From assembly GCA_030530205.1 (NCBI GenBank), contig JAUMVK010000006.1, positions 61,818 through 125,817 of the forward strand: 64,000 bases of DNA. Direction: 5' to 3'. Positions 26,880 to 36,224 of the stretch are shown in pieces. This DNA comes from RGIG3701 sp030530205 (GTDB lineage Bacteria; Planctomycetota; Planctomycetia; Pirellulales; Thermoguttaceae). Position 1 is the stretch's first letter. Each line of letters starts with the position of its first letter. Below the pieces are notes generated by a model. That model was not told where the DNA came from and searched no databases. It saw only the letters and a list, made by a program, of their open reading frames with translations. A program made the translations under genes and the position numbers.

Positions 26880-27926
26880 TCAGTCAACATCGAGTCCCGG
26901 GTCGCCGCCTTTGTAGGTCGTAGCGAAGAAATAGACCGCCGGGTCGATTTCGATGTCGATGTTATGAACCGAGTTGTCAAGGAACGTGTGGATCACGACA
27001 CCGTTGTGCTCAGAACTCGGACCAAATTTGGTGGCATCCGTACCGGAACCGCTCTGGAAGGAACTGTTGGAAAGCGAGGACCATTCGTATGGATACTGCT
27101 CATAGTCACGATCCAGGTTCGTCCACGGAGTACTATCAGCGTAGGTGGCGTCAGCGCCGAGCTGGTTCTGCTGGAATCCGGACGGGGCGTAGAAAGAGTT
27201 TGTACCACTTTTGACCGGGGTGGAAATACCGCCCTTGGTGCAGTAAGTGTAAACACCGGAGTCCTGACCAACGACCCAACGAGCGTAATACTGCTCGTTC
27301 GATTCCGTCATGTGCAGCGTGTGGGAAGTACCGTCAGAGATTTCACCAAGCGTACGGCCTTTGTTGCCGAATGAGGTGGCGCCGTCAGGCGTATTCACAC
27401 TGCCGTAACCGACGGAAGAACTGTTGGAGACGGCATTCATGTAAAGTGTTTCCATGGAAGCCACGATGAATTTGTAGTTACCAACTGCAGGGGCAGTCTG
27501 ACTGCTTCCGGTGTCATCCACGGTTGGGTTCGTGGAAGAAGCCGGGCAACGGAAAGCCGGCATGGAGGTCGCGGCCAAATCCCTTAACTGGGTAGAAGTG
27601 CTTGAAAGGGATTTGCTCACATCATCTTTCACCATTTTATACTGGGCTTCCTGTTCCAGATAGGGCAGAAGAAGCACGAAACCGCTGACACCGTCAAAGC
27701 TGTTGTTCGGAGTGCGTCCAGCTACAGGCAGACGTTTCTTTGCGCTTTCAAAGTTCAAAGCGGCAAGAGTGAGCTGCTTTTCCTTGTTCTGGCACTGCAT
27801 ACGCATGGCAGTACGACGAGCCACCTGGATAGCCGGGAGGAGCAGACCAACCAACATACCAATGATAGCAATGACGACCAAAAGTTCGACCAGTGTGAAG
27901 GCCGGCCGTTTGACGATTTTCTTCAT
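26880..27926 (-). CDS. DUF1559 prepilin-like exported protein, 348 aa
   Basis: The N terminus KRPAFTLVELLVVIAIIGML is a type II pseudopilin signal: a short basic leader, then Phe, Glu at +5 and a hydrophobic helix. The residue before Phe is Ala, not the usual Gly. The C-terminal globular domain is the planctomycete DUF1559 type, but the 'H-X9-DG' motif near the end is weak (SSEHNGVVIHTFLDNSVHN has Asn instead of Gly). CAGGAG precedes the ATG. These proteins are present in dozens to hundreds of copies in planctomycetes and are thought to be secreted surface or pseudopilus components. It is monocistronic with its own promoter and terminator. Confidence 0.9.
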   Translation of the reverse strand: MKKIVKRPAFTLVELLVVIAIIGMLVGLLLPAIQVARRTAMRMQCQNKEKQLTLAALNFESAKKRLPVAGRTPNNSFDGVSGFVLLLPYLEQEAQYKMVKDDVSKSLSSTSTQLRDLAATSMPAFRCPASSTNPTVDDTGSSQTAPAVGNYKFIVASMETLYMNAVSNSSSVGYGSVNTPDGATSFGNKGRTLGEISDGTSHTLHMTESNEQYYARWVVGQDSGVYTYCTKGGISTPVKSGTNSFYAPSGFQQNQLGADATYADSTPWTNLDRDYEQYPYEWSSLSNSSFQSGSGTDATKFGPSSEHNGVVIHTFLDNSVHNIDIEIDPAVYFFATTYKGGDPGLDVD

Positions 27927-28084
27927 CGTGCAATCTCCTGTGTTTTTCGATTCCCCAATTTTAACGACGTGTAAACAGAGTTACCTGGTAGCTATACGCA
28001 GGAATCTGATATTGGGTTCAAACCCGGTTGGATAAAATCAGGATTTTTAAAAATTAATATCAAAAGTTAAAACCTATCTTACGT

Positions 28085-28113
28085 ATTATACCAGATTTTT
28101 TACGTTTTGTCAG
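28085..28113 (-). promoter_or_regulatory. Extended -10 promoter for the DUF1559 gene
   Basis: On the minus strand CTGACA, a 17-base spacer and TGGTATAAT (extended -10) lie about 160 bases before the ATG at 27926. The leader contains a GGGTTTGAACCC palindrome near 28015-28026. The rest of 27927-28210 is AT-rich. Confidence 0.8.
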
Positions 28114-28210
28114 GCGGGGGGTTCGGTTTTTTTTGAAAAAAAGTCAAAATTTTTAGCGATTTTTCTTTCCTGTTTTCGGAAAATTTGCGACACTCTGCAC
28201 CTCCGGGCCC

Positions 28211-28239
28211 TTGACAAATGGTTCAGAAAAGGTTACACT
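28211..28239 (+). promoter_or_regulatory. Promoter of the ferritin gene
   Basis: TTGACA (28211-28216), a 17-base spacer and TACACT (28234-28239) lie 46 bases before the ferritin ATG. I see no convincing Fur box. Confidence 0.7.
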
Positions 28240-28285
28240 TAATAAAAATGTTCAACCCGTCCCTTTTATTATTAAGGAGAATTAT

Positions 28286-28795
28286 ATGGACGCCAAAGTC
28301 GCTAAACTCATCAACGAACAGATCAACCACGAATTTTATTCCGCGTACCTGTACCTGGAATTTGCCAATTATTACGGCTCGATCGGGCTGGACGGCTTCG
28401 AAAACTGGTACCGGATCCAGGCGATGGAGGAACGTGATCACGCGATGCTCTTCTACCAGTACCTGCAGAACAACGGTGAGAAGATCACCTTCGAGGCGAT
28501 CCGCAAGCCGGAATGCACGCTGAAGAACAGCATGGACCCGCTCAAAGCCGGTCTGGAACACGAGAAACTTGTCACGTCGCTCATCAACGGGATCTATGCC
28601 GCCGCGTTTAAGGTGCACGACTTCCGCACGATGCAGCTTCTCGACTGGTTCGTCAAGGAGCAGGGCGAAGAAGAAAAGAACGCCGCTGACATGATCACGA
28701 AAATGGAACTGTTCGGCGCCGACTCGAAGGGGCTTTACATGCTGAACGCCGAGCTGAAGGCCCGCGTTTACTCGGCTCCGTCGCTTGTGCTGTGA
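28286..28795 (+). CDS. Non-haem ferritin
   Basis: This protein oxidises Fe(II) and stores iron in a 24-subunit shell. ATG 28286 is preceded by AAGGAGA. At 169 residues it is a standard bacterial FtnA-type ferritin. Ferroxidase ligands are all present with a one-residue shift from E. coli: Glu16, Glu49, His52 (EERDH), Glu93, Gln126 and Glu129. No haem-binding Met as in bacterioferritin is obvious. The GlpA-like FAD/iron-sulfur oxidoreductase gene follows at 28975, separated by a palindromic element that may end this transcript. Confidence 0.93.
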   Translation: MDAKVAKLINEQINHEFYSAYLYLEFANYYGSIGLDGFENWYRIQAMEERDHAMLFYQYLQNNGEKITFEAIRKPECTLKNSMDPLKAGLEHEKLVTSLINGIYAAAFKVHDFRTMQLLDWFVKEQGEEEKNAADMITKMELFGADSKGLYMLNAELKARVYSAPSLVL

Positions 28796-28806
28796 ATTGA
28801 TCCAGG

Positions 28807-28935
28807 AAGGCCCCCTCTGTGAGGGGGCTGGCTCGCGCAGCGAGACTGGGGGAGTAAGGAAGCGGGAACGATTTCCCCACTTCATTTCTCCCCCCGGCAC
28901 TTCGTGCCACCCCCCTCAAAGATGGGGGCTTTAAA
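28807..28935. repeat. Dispersed palindromic element, copy 2
   Basis: The left arm has GCCCCCTCTGTGAGGGGGC and GGCTCGCGCAGCGAGAC; the right arm has GGCACTTCGTGCC and CCCCCTCAAAGATGGGGG, ending in CTTTAAA. The layout and the central motif match the element at 26657-26790. It lies between ferritin and the oxidoreductase gene. Confidence 0.78.
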
Positions 28936-28974
28936 TTCCCCCTTACAGCTCGCCTTTCATTGAATTCTAAAACC

Positions 28975-30414
28975 ATGTACGACCTCATCATCATCGGCGC
29001 GGGAGCGATTGGCTCGGCCGCCGCCCGGGAACTGGCCCGTTACCAGCTTGACATTCTGGTCCTCGAAAAAGAAAGCGACGTCGGCCAGGTCACGTCTTCC
29101 GCCAACTCGGCGATCGTTCACTCCGGCTACGACCCGATCCCGGGTAGCGAGAAGGCCGTGATGAACGTCCTGGGAAATCAGCTCTACGACCAGATGTGCG
29201 AGGAACTCGACATCGACATGCGCAAGATCGGGTCGCTCACCATCGCCACCAACGACGAGGAGGTCGAAATTCTGCGTGAGCTGGAAGAGCGCGGCAAAAA
29301 GAACGGCGTGCCGGTCGAGATGCTCGACCACGACCAGACGCTCGCTATTGAGCCGAACCTCACGCCGGAGGTGAAACTTGCGCTTCTCGCCCCCACGGCG
29401 GGGATCGTGAACCCGTTCGAGCTGAGCGTGGCTTTGATGGAAAACGCCATGGAAAACGGCGTTCAGCTCCGCCTGAACGAGGGCGTGACCGGAATCCGCG
29501 CTCTGGACGGCGGTGGGTACGAAGTCACGACGAACCGCGACGTTTATGAGGCTCGGGTCGTGGTCAACGCGGCGGGGCTTCACGCGGATGAGATCAATAA
29601 TCTGGTGAATCCCGACACGAAGTTTGAGATCCGCCCGCGCAAGGGGGAATATTTCGTTCTGGACCATTTCGACTCCGATTTCATCCGGCACACGATTTTT
29701 ACCGTGCCGTCCTCGAAAGGAAAGGGGATCCTCGTAAGTCCCACCACGCACGGGAATTACATTCTGGGGCCTTCTGCCGAATTTGTGGAACGGAAAGACG
29801 ACTACTCGACGAGCGCCGAAACGCTTGCGCAGGTGCTCGCCACGGCGAGAAAACTCGTGCCGACGATCCCGATGAACCAGGTCATTCGCGAATTTTCCGG
29901 CCTGCGTGCCGTGGAAAAGAGCGGGCATTTCATCATTGAGGAATCGCTTCCGGGCTTTGTGAATCTGGTCGGGATCCAATCTCCGGGGCTGACGTCCTGC
30001 CCGGCGATCGCGCTTGAGGTGGTCAAAATGGCGTCCAACACGCTGAAGATGGAAAAGAAGCCGGACTTCAAACCGCGCCGCCGGCCGATGGTGCGTCTGA
30101 ACCGGATGACTCCGGAGGAACGTGAAGAACTGGTGCGCAAGGACCCGAAATTCGGGAATATCATCTGCCGCTGCGAGAAGATCTCCGAGGGGGAAGTGCT
30201 GGACTGCATCCACCGGAAGTGCGGCGCGACGACGATCCGCGGCGTCAAGCGGCGTGTCCGTCCGGGAATGGGAAAGTGCCAGGGCGGTTTCTGCCAGCCG
30301 AGGATCATCCGGATACTCTCCCGTGAGCTGGGGATCCCCGAAGAAGACGTGCGCATGAACGAAAGCGGCAGCTGGATCCTCTCGACCGAGCGCCCGTGCG
30401 AGCGGGATCAATGA
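28975..30414 (+). CDS. FAD-dependent oxidoreductase with C-terminal [2Fe-2S] domain (GlpA-like)
   Basis: A DAO-type FAD domain starts with IIIGAGAIGSAAAREL (GxGxxG at residues 8-13). It continues with the substrate half resembling anaerobic glycerol-3-phosphate dehydrogenase GlpA and L-2-hydroxyglutarate oxidase. The C terminus is a BFD-like [2Fe-2S] domain: Cys398, Cys400, Cys435 and Cys440 (CxC-x34-CxxxxC). Substrate could be glycerol-3-phosphate or another 2-hydroxy acid; there is no GlpB/GlpC neighbour to decide. The start is ATG 28975; no good Shine-Dalgarno is visible. The gene ends facing a glycoside hydrolase gene. Confidence 0.88.
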   Translation: MYDLIIIGAGAIGSAAARELARYQLDILVLEKESDVGQVTSSANSAIVHSGYDPIPGSEKAVMNVLGNQLYDQMCEELDIDMRKIGSLTIATNDEEVEILRELEERGKKNGVPVEMLDHDQTLAIEPNLTPEVKLALLAPTAGIVNPFELSVALMENAMENGVQLRLNEGVTGIRALDGGGYEVTTNRDVYEARVVVNAAGLHADEINNLVNPDTKFEIRPRKGEYFVLDHFDSDFIRHTIFTVPSSKGKGILVSPTTHGNYILGPSAEFVERKDDYSTSAETLAQVLATARKLVPTIPMNQVIREFSGLRAVEKSGHFIIEESLPGFVNLVGIQSPGLTSCPAIALEVVKMASNTLKMEKKPDFKPRRRPMVRLNRMTPEEREELVRKDPKFGNIICRCEKISEGEVLDCIHRKCGATTIRGVKRRVRPGMGKCQGGFCQPRIIRILSRELGIPEEDVRMNESGSWILSTERPCERDQ

Positions 30415-30439
30415 CGATTCTGTAGAATAAACGAAACAA

Positions 30440-30472
30440 TTGCGCGCGGAGTCAGATTGGCCCCACGCGCAA
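30440..30472. terminator. Possible terminator hairpin between convergent genes
   Basis: TTGCGCG and CGCGCAA pair across a 19-base loop, with only short T-tracts on either side. It is the only hairpin between the oxidoreductase and glycoside hydrolase stops. Confidence 0.4.
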
Positions 30473-30497
30473 ATTGGTTTATGCGATCTCGTGAGAA

Positions 30498-32678
30498 TTA
30501 TTTCTTGTTCCAGCGCACATCGTACATCTGGTAGCCGATTTCGCGAATCTTCTCGATCGTCTCAACGTATGGCGTGTCGCACACATCGACGAAGCCGTTC
30601 TGGAAGCACTCACCGTCGAAACGGCCGGTCGTCGGCTGCTCCGAGTACTGATGCCAGTGAACGCCGATGAAATTAGGATGCTCCAGCGCGGATTTCACGT
30701 AGTTGAAGTACGCCTGGCCGCGTTCCTTCTGGTCCTTGACGCCGATGAGTGTCCAGTGGAACACGCCGCGGTCAAGAGCGCCGAAGTGGAACTCGCCGAC
30801 CAGGATCGGTTTATCGACCCCTTCCGGAAGTTTGAACGAATCCACCGTGAAGCGGTAAATGTTGTAGCTCAGCACGTCGCAGTACTTCGCGCCGATGCGG
30901 AGGAACGTCTCGTTCGTCCCGCCGGCGAACCGGCAGCCGAGGTACAGTTTGTTCGGCGCGACCTTCTTGAACTCGTCCCGCACGTTTTTGTAGTACTCTT
31001 CCACGATGGCACACGCGAAATTCTTGCAATCCTCCGAGGCTTTCGCTCCCGGGTCGGCGGTGGACTGGAGCAGAGCGTCCCAAGAGGCGTAACTGGTCCC
31101 CCACGCCTCGTTCAGTTTTTCGATCGTCCCGTACTTTTGGGTGAGGCGTTTTACGAACTCGATCTTGGCGCACTGCGTGGCCGGAGACTGAAGTGTCCAG
31201 TAGCCCAGCGAGTTTTCGGTTCCCCAGCTCAATTCATTATCGACGAAGAAGCCGAAGCACCAGGGATCATCCAGCTCGGCCTTGCGTTCCAGGAGCTGAC
31301 GGTGGAAATTTGCGCGGAATTCCGGGTCGAACGGGTCGCGGAAGGGCCACCAGCCGTCGTGACTGGCCGCGATGGACGGCGATTTCAGCTCGATGCGGTC
31401 GGTGTACGGCGTGCGGTCCATCTTGCAGATCGCGACGTCCGAACTGTTCGCGATCGTGTTCATGCCCCAGCTGCGCAGACGGCGGTGGGCCAGATCGGCG
31501 TAAACGTTCCGCCAGTCTTTGCCGTATTTGCGGAAAGCGTTCGCGGAGGAGAAATCGTAGGTCTTCTGAATATTCCGTTTCGTGTAGTACGGCCAGAGCA
31601 GTTCGTCGTGCGTCGTGTAGAAAAGCCCCAGGTCGGAGTTTTCGTCTGGGAGGTTTTCGAAGTAGTGCTCGCGGCCATCCAGCGGCGTGACGGCGCTCGA
31701 GGACGTGACGCGGACCGGGCCGTGCGACCAGTAAAGGTTTCCGAGCGGGTCCACCATCCACCATTTGCCGTCGATCTTCTTCACGTAGAACTGGCCGGTG
31801 GCTTCCTGCTTCGGACCGTCCGCCCAACCGCCGAATTCATCCCAGCCCTTGGGACCGGGGTGCGCGGCCAGATCTTTTTCTTCCGCTTCGCGGGCGGTCT
31901 GCAGCTCGGCGTCGGAGTGGATCTTCCCGGGCCAATCTTTGTACTTGAACTGGCCGTAAACGTCGATGAACGGGAAGAATTCTTCCGGGGTCATGGTTTC
32001 CCAAACCGGTTTCGGATCGAAGAAGGCGTAGTAGTCGGCCTGGGTCGGCATTTTGAAGGGTTTCACTTCGCCGGCCTTAACGTCTTTCACGAGCTGACCG
32101 CGGTCCACCTTCTTGAGCGTGATGGACTTCACGGTCCATTTCCAGTCGAGCATCGGGCGGTTCATGTAGATCCCGACCGAGTTGATTTTGTTTCCCACGA
32201 GCGTGCAGCACTTTCCTCCGCCGTCCCAGGGCGTACGGCGAATGCCGGTGGTCTGGAACCTTTTCCTGTCGATCGGGACCAGCACGGTGGAGAGGCCCGG
32301 CTCGGTACTGACGCCCGTGTCGGCGATGTAAGCGTTGGACTGACCGCCCAGATTGTTTTCGCCCGCGGCCAGACGAATGGTCAGGTTGAACATGGATTTG
32401 TGGTCACGGTGCCCCGCGACGACTTCCACGGTATTGAATTCAGTGAGGTCCCAGTCCCCCACGACGGCGACTCCCGGGAAAACCTCTTTGCCCTGGGCCT
32501 GTGACCCCTGCGTTTCGACGAGGAGCCCGTCGGGAGTCTGCTCGAATTTGGCGTTTCCGAGGGAACGAAGATTTTCTGCCGGCGTGTTGGCGTCATAAAC
32601 GACGAGGGACTGCGCCTGAAGCAGAACCGTCAGTACGGCCGCAGCCAAAAAAGCGGCCAATCGGAGAGTTGATTTCAT
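30498..32678 (-). CDS. Secreted clan GH-A glycoside hydrolase, beta-agarase/GH42-like
   Basis: A signal peptide (MKSTLRLAAFLAAAVLTVLLQA) is followed by a ~170-residue beta-sandwich resembling a galactose-binding module. A TIM barrel covers about 250-700. The acid/base candidate is Glu482 in FFVDNELSWG, the Asn-Glu pair of clan GH-A. The nucleophile candidate is Glu629 in LVGEFHFG. The barrel text (WWMVDPLGNLYWSHG, GPKGWDEFGGW) resembles GH50/agarase-type enzymes, so the substrate may be a galactan. It lies 63 bases after the LamG/BNR protein gene on the same strand, which suggests both degrade one polysaccharide. Confidence 0.82.
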   Translation of the reverse strand: MKSTLRLAAFLAAAVLTVLLQAQSLVVYDANTPAENLRSLGNAKFEQTPDGLLVETQGSQAQGKEVFPGVAVVGDWDLTEFNTVEVVAGHRDHKSMFNLTIRLAAGENNLGGQSNAYIADTGVSTEPGLSTVLVPIDRKRFQTTGIRRTPWDGGGKCCTLVGNKINSVGIYMNRPMLDWKWTVKSITLKKVDRGQLVKDVKAGEVKPFKMPTQADYYAFFDPKPVWETMTPEEFFPFIDVYGQFKYKDWPGKIHSDAELQTAREAEEKDLAAHPGPKGWDEFGGWADGPKQEATGQFYVKKIDGKWWMVDPLGNLYWSHGPVRVTSSSAVTPLDGREHYFENLPDENSDLGLFYTTHDELLWPYYTKRNIQKTYDFSSANAFRKYGKDWRNVYADLAHRRLRSWGMNTIANSSDVAICKMDRTPYTDRIELKSPSIAASHDGWWPFRDPFDPEFRANFHRQLLERKAELDDPWCFGFFVDNELSWGTENSLGYWTLQSPATQCAKIEFVKRLTQKYGTIEKLNEAWGTSYASWDALLQSTADPGAKASEDCKNFACAIVEEYYKNVRDEFKKVAPNKLYLGCRFAGGTNETFLRIGAKYCDVLSYNIYRFTVDSFKLPEGVDKPILVGEFHFGALDRGVFHWTLIGVKDQKERGQAYFNYVKSALEHPNFIGVHWHQYSEQPTTGRFDGECFQNGFVDVCDTPYVETIEKIREIGYQMYDVRWNKK

Positions 32679-32741
32679 GAGGGTTCCTTTCTGATTGAAC
32701 TTAAAGTTATACGGGATGGTGGGAACTGGAAACTTAAAAAA

Positions 32742-34847
32742 TTACTGCTTTTCAGGCGCGACCATCTCTTCGCCTTCCGGAATTTCACGCGGCAGGCGGA
32801 ACACGTCGCCGCGAATATTCGAAAAGTAAAGATTGGCCTCGGACGGCTGGCGGCCGTGGCCATCGGCCCAGAACGCGTAAAAGTCCGGGTGGGCGTCGAT
32901 CGGCCGGCGCGGGTAGCAGTGGTTGATCGGACTGTTTTCGGTCATTTGGCGCTCTTTCGTCCAAGTCTTTCCGTGGTCGCGGCTCACCCAAAGCGAGACT
33001 TCGCCGCCGGTGTTGTACGCCTGCGGGCCCGTTCCGTCGGTGCCGATCATGCGCCACACGCCGTCGTTTCCGATGTAGAGCGACCCAAAGTCGTAATTAT
33101 TGTCGGACTCGGTGATTTTGTGGATCTCCCAGTCGCTTCCGTTCCACGCGCAGGTGAACCACTCGCGGGGGTCGCCGTCCGGGCCGCTGCGCCAGTCTTT
33201 GCTCGTGATGTAGAAAATGACCGGGAAGCCGTTTTCGTCGTAGATCAGGTCCATGATGTAAACGTTCTTTCCTTCCGGCTCGTAATCGTGTACGAGTGCG
33301 GCGGAGTGTGGGTCGATCTGCGGCGTTTCGAGCGGTTTGCCGTCGATCGTCTGCCAGGTCACCCCTTCGTCAAGCGTTTCCATGTAGTACAGATTGGTGC
33401 GGTAGTTCAGCCCCACGCGCCCGTGTTCCGGGTCGTACGGGTGGTAATTGAACGCGGAGCCCATTTTCAGCGTCTCGCCCTTCTGCCAGACCGCGGCGTT
33501 CTGGTAGTGCCCCACGGCCATGGCCGCGATCGGTTTCCACTCGGACCAGTGTATTCCGTCCGGACTTTTCATGAAACTCAGGATCCGCTGCGCGCGAGTA
33601 CTGGGATCGTTCAGGACCCTGCGGTCGTACGTGGTGAAAAAGACGAACATTCCTTTCTTGGGGACGTTGAAAACCTGGACGTACGAGAAATTGGTCATCG
33701 GAACCTCCTGACCATCCTGGATCTTGGTCGCGGGAATGGACACGAACTTCGAAATGTCGTAGGGGTTCGCGCTCCGAGAGACGTAGGAGGGGCGGCCCGT
33801 GCCGTGGCTCGTCGAAAAGACCCAGATGTAACCCGCGTCGTCCATGGTCATGACCGGATTGTCGTGCGCATCGTCGGTTTTTTTGTCCAGAATGATCGTT
33901 GGCCGGGCGACTTTTCCCGTGGCGTGGTCATAGTACGAAACCTCGTGCAGGAGCGTCTTGCGGTCGTGGTCCGTGCCGCCGAAGCAGAAGAACGTTTTGT
34001 TCACCTCCGGTCTGTAAACGCAGAACGGGTAGTGGTTGGCGGGGTAACTGCCCAGACCGCCGGAGTATTTGTAAACGTACTCGCCGCCGATCGCCTGATT
34101 GTAGTACCAAATGCTCCGGAAACCGTCGTCTTTCTTGTTCAGGAGGTTCGAGTCGTAGGGGTCCGCTTTCACGGTCAGAATTTGGGCGTTTGCCTGATTC
34201 ACGGGCACACCGTCCTTCACGTGTACGGAGTCCCAGTGACCTACCAGGCCGTTTTTCAGGCTTTCCGTTTCCGTCTTCCCGGCGGCCAGATCCTGAATTT
34301 CTTCCGGAGTCAGCACCCGATCATAAACCCGTGCGTCTTCGAGGCTTCCGACCAGGTTCCGCATGAAGTCGTTGGCAGAGCCGAGTTTCATCTTCTCGGC
34401 GGTGAAGCGGCTCATGGTGCGATTCAGCGGTGCCTGAGCGACTTTTTTGCCGTCGTAGTAGAGTTTGATCTGCTTTCCGTCACAGGTCCCCGCAATGTGC
34501 ACCCAGTGGTGAAGCGCGGGCATTTCAGCGTTGACGTGCGTGTACGCCCCCTCCGCGTCGTACTGGACCAGCATCCGGACACGCCCTTTGTAGGCGTAAA
34601 GGGTCCAATCCTCTGCGATGCCGCTGAGCGAAAGGAAAATCTGTGACTCGCACTCCTTTTCCATCTTCACCCACGTGCAGACGGAGAAATTTTGTGGCTT
34701 GACCTTCACGCCCTCGAAGGGAGAAGCGTAGGCGGTCTTTCCGTTGAAAACGAGACCGTCGCCGGTCGGCTCCCACGAAAAGGCAGGGCCGGTCAGCAAA
34801 AGGAACAGAAAAAAGAAAATTGCAAGAACGGGCTGGAAAATTTTCAT
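32742..34847 (-). CDS. Secreted LamG plus BNR-type beta-propeller protein
   Basis: I start at ATG 34847 (MKIFQPVLAIFFF), since the longer frame would use TTG. A signal peptide ends near TGPAFS. Residues ~28-195 are a LamG/concanavalin-like domain (FSVCTWVKMEKE, WVHIAGTCDGKQIKLYYDGK, LEDARVYDRVLTPEEI). Residues ~235-690 are a BNR_4-type beta-propeller with DDAHDNPVMTMDDAGYIWVF, found in sialidase-like proteins and some polysaccharide lyases such as ulvan lyases. Which reaction it performs, if any, is unclear. It is followed by the glycoside hydrolase gene, and lies 81 bases after hemA. Confidence 0.8.
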   Translation of the reverse strand: MKIFQPVLAIFFFLFLLLTGPAFSWEPTGDGLVFNGKTAYASPFEGVKVKPQNFSVCTWVKMEKECESQIFLSLSGIAEDWTLYAYKGRVRMLVQYDAEGAYTHVNAEMPALHHWVHIAGTCDGKQIKLYYDGKKVAQAPLNRTMSRFTAEKMKLGSANDFMRNLVGSLEDARVYDRVLTPEEIQDLAAGKTETESLKNGLVGHWDSVHVKDGVPVNQANAQILTVKADPYDSNLLNKKDDGFRSIWYYNQAIGGEYVYKYSGGLGSYPANHYPFCVYRPEVNKTFFCFGGTDHDRKTLLHEVSYYDHATGKVARPTIILDKKTDDAHDNPVMTMDDAGYIWVFSTSHGTGRPSYVSRSANPYDISKFVSIPATKIQDGQEVPMTNFSYVQVFNVPKKGMFVFFTTYDRRVLNDPSTRAQRILSFMKSPDGIHWSEWKPIAAMAVGHYQNAAVWQKGETLKMGSAFNYHPYDPEHGRVGLNYRTNLYYMETLDEGVTWQTIDGKPLETPQIDPHSAALVHDYEPEGKNVYIMDLIYDENGFPVIFYITSKDWRSGPDGDPREWFTCAWNGSDWEIHKITESDNNYDFGSLYIGNDGVWRMIGTDGTGPQAYNTGGEVSLWVSRDHGKTWTKERQMTENSPINHCYPRRPIDAHPDFYAFWADGHGRQPSEANLYFSNIRGDVFRLPREIPEGEEMVAPEKQ

Positions 34848-34928
34848 GGTCTTCAAAATCCTTTCAGTGAAGGGTCGGAATGTTGGTCATGGGGTGAAAT
34901 GAATTTGGAAGAAGGTGGGAGGGACGAA

Positions 34929-36224
34929 TCACTTCAGCCCGAAAAGTTTCTTCACGGCGTTGAGCAGACCGCGCTGGTTTTCGGGATTTTGCCCCGATTC
35001 GTAAAGCGCCGCGAGCGTCGGGTGGAGGAGTTTATTCACGAGCCGGTCGAACGAGTACTCGACCTCGGCTCGCTCGGCCTCCGAAAGACCGGGCATTTTG
35101 CGGAAAAGCCGTTCCAGTTCCAACTGTTTCGTCTGGTCCGAAAATTGGCGCAGCTCCGTGATGATCGGGCCGGATTTCCGGTGGCGAATGTCGAGCAAAA
35201 AAGACTGGAGCTGAAGGTCCACGAGCGTTTTCGCCTTGGGAAAATCACGGTCACGCGCCGCCTGATTCGCATCGCAGACGCTCTGCAGATCATCCACCGT
35301 GTACAGGTAAACGTTTTGAAGCTGGGCGAGCCGACCGTCAAAGTCGCGCGGGACCGCAAGGTCCAGAATGAAAAGCGGGCGGAAACCACGCTGCTTTTCC
35401 AGGGCACGGAAGCGTTCGAGCGTCATAATCGGCTCGGTCGCGCCGGTGATACTGACGATCAGGTCCGCGTCGATGATGGCCGCGTCGAGTTCTTCCCATG
35501 GGCGCACGCTTCCCTGAAACTGGTCGGCCATTTTTCGGGCGTTTTCGATGCTCCGGTTGACGATCGTGATGGTGCGCGCGCCTTCTTCACGCAGGTAGAG
35601 GAGCGTCTCCTCGGCCATTTTGCCGGCCCCGATGACCAGCGTGTGCTTGCTCTCGAAGTGCTCGAAGATCTGGCGGGCGAAACAGGAAACCGCGACGCTG
35701 GGGACGCTCGTCCTGTACTGGTGGATCGCTGTTTCGGCGGCGACTTTCCGGGCGACGTTTCCCGCTCGCTGAAACGCCAGATGAAGCAGCGGCCCAACGG
35801 ACCCGCACTCGACCGCGAGCTGGTAGGCGGTTTGGACCTGGCCGGCGATCTGCGCCTCGCCGACGATCATCGAGTCCAGCGACGCGGCGACCATGAACAA
35901 ATGGCGGACCGCTTCGGCCCCGACGCGGTGGAAGCAGGCCGCCTCGACTTCAGAAGGGGAAAGGCCCTTGAAGTCGGCCCAAAATTTAGTGAGTTCGGAA
36001 ATCCCGGCTTCTGCGTCGGTCGGAAAAGATGATTCGGCCCTCAGCTCACGCGCGGCGTAAATCTCCACACGGTTGCACGTGGAAAGGATCACGACCTCCA
36101 GTTCGGGCCAGCGGTCTCGGAGCAGAGCCAGCGCGTCGCGGACCTGACTCTCGGAAAACGAGAGTTTTTCCCGGATCGAAACGGTACATTCCCGGTAGCG
36201 GCAGCCAATCGCCATCCAAATCAT
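34929..36224 (-). CDS. hemA: Glutamyl-tRNA reductase
   Basis: This enzyme reduces Glu-tRNA(Glu) with NADPH to glutamate-1-semialdehyde, the first step of C5-pathway tetrapyrrole synthesis. The catalytic cysteine is Cys50 in LSTCNRVEIY, exactly the family position. The NADPH-binding domain has VIGAGKMAEETLLYL, and SITGATEPIM and ILDLAVPRDF follow. At 431 residues it is complete. Its ATG overlaps the hemX stop by 4 bases (ATGA), so the two are probably translationally coupled. Two polysaccharide-active genes follow downstream on the same strand without an obvious terminator. Confidence 0.95.
   Translation of the reverse strand: MIWMAIGCRYRECTVSIREKLSFSESQVRDALALLRDRWPELEVVILSTCNRVEIYAARELRAESSFPTDAEAGISELTKFWADFKGLSPSEVEAACFHRVGAEAVRHLFMVAASLDSMIVGEAQIAGQVQTAYQLAVECGSVGPLLHLAFQRAGNVARKVAAETAIHQYRTSVPSVAVSCFARQIFEHFESKHTLVIGAGKMAEETLLYLREEGARTITIVNRSIENARKMADQFQGSVRPWEELDAAIIDADLIVSITGATEPIMTLERFRALEKQRGFRPLFILDLAVPRDFDGRLAQLQNVYLYTVDDLQSVCDANQAARDRDFPKAKTLVDLQLQSFLLDIRHRKSGPIITELRQFSDQTKQLELERLFRKMPGLSEAERAEVEYSFDRLVNKLLHPTLAALYESGQNPENQRGLLNAVKKLFGLK

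Noticed and set aside
28957..30411. 484-codon minus-strand frame
   Set aside because: Antisense to the GlpA-like oxidoreductase, which has intact FAD and [2Fe-2S] motifs; the shadow is His/Arg/Val-rich with no domain.
30651..34646. 617- and 596-codon plus-strand frames
   Set aside because: Antisense to the glycoside hydrolase and the LamG/BNR protein, both with signal peptides and recognisable domains.
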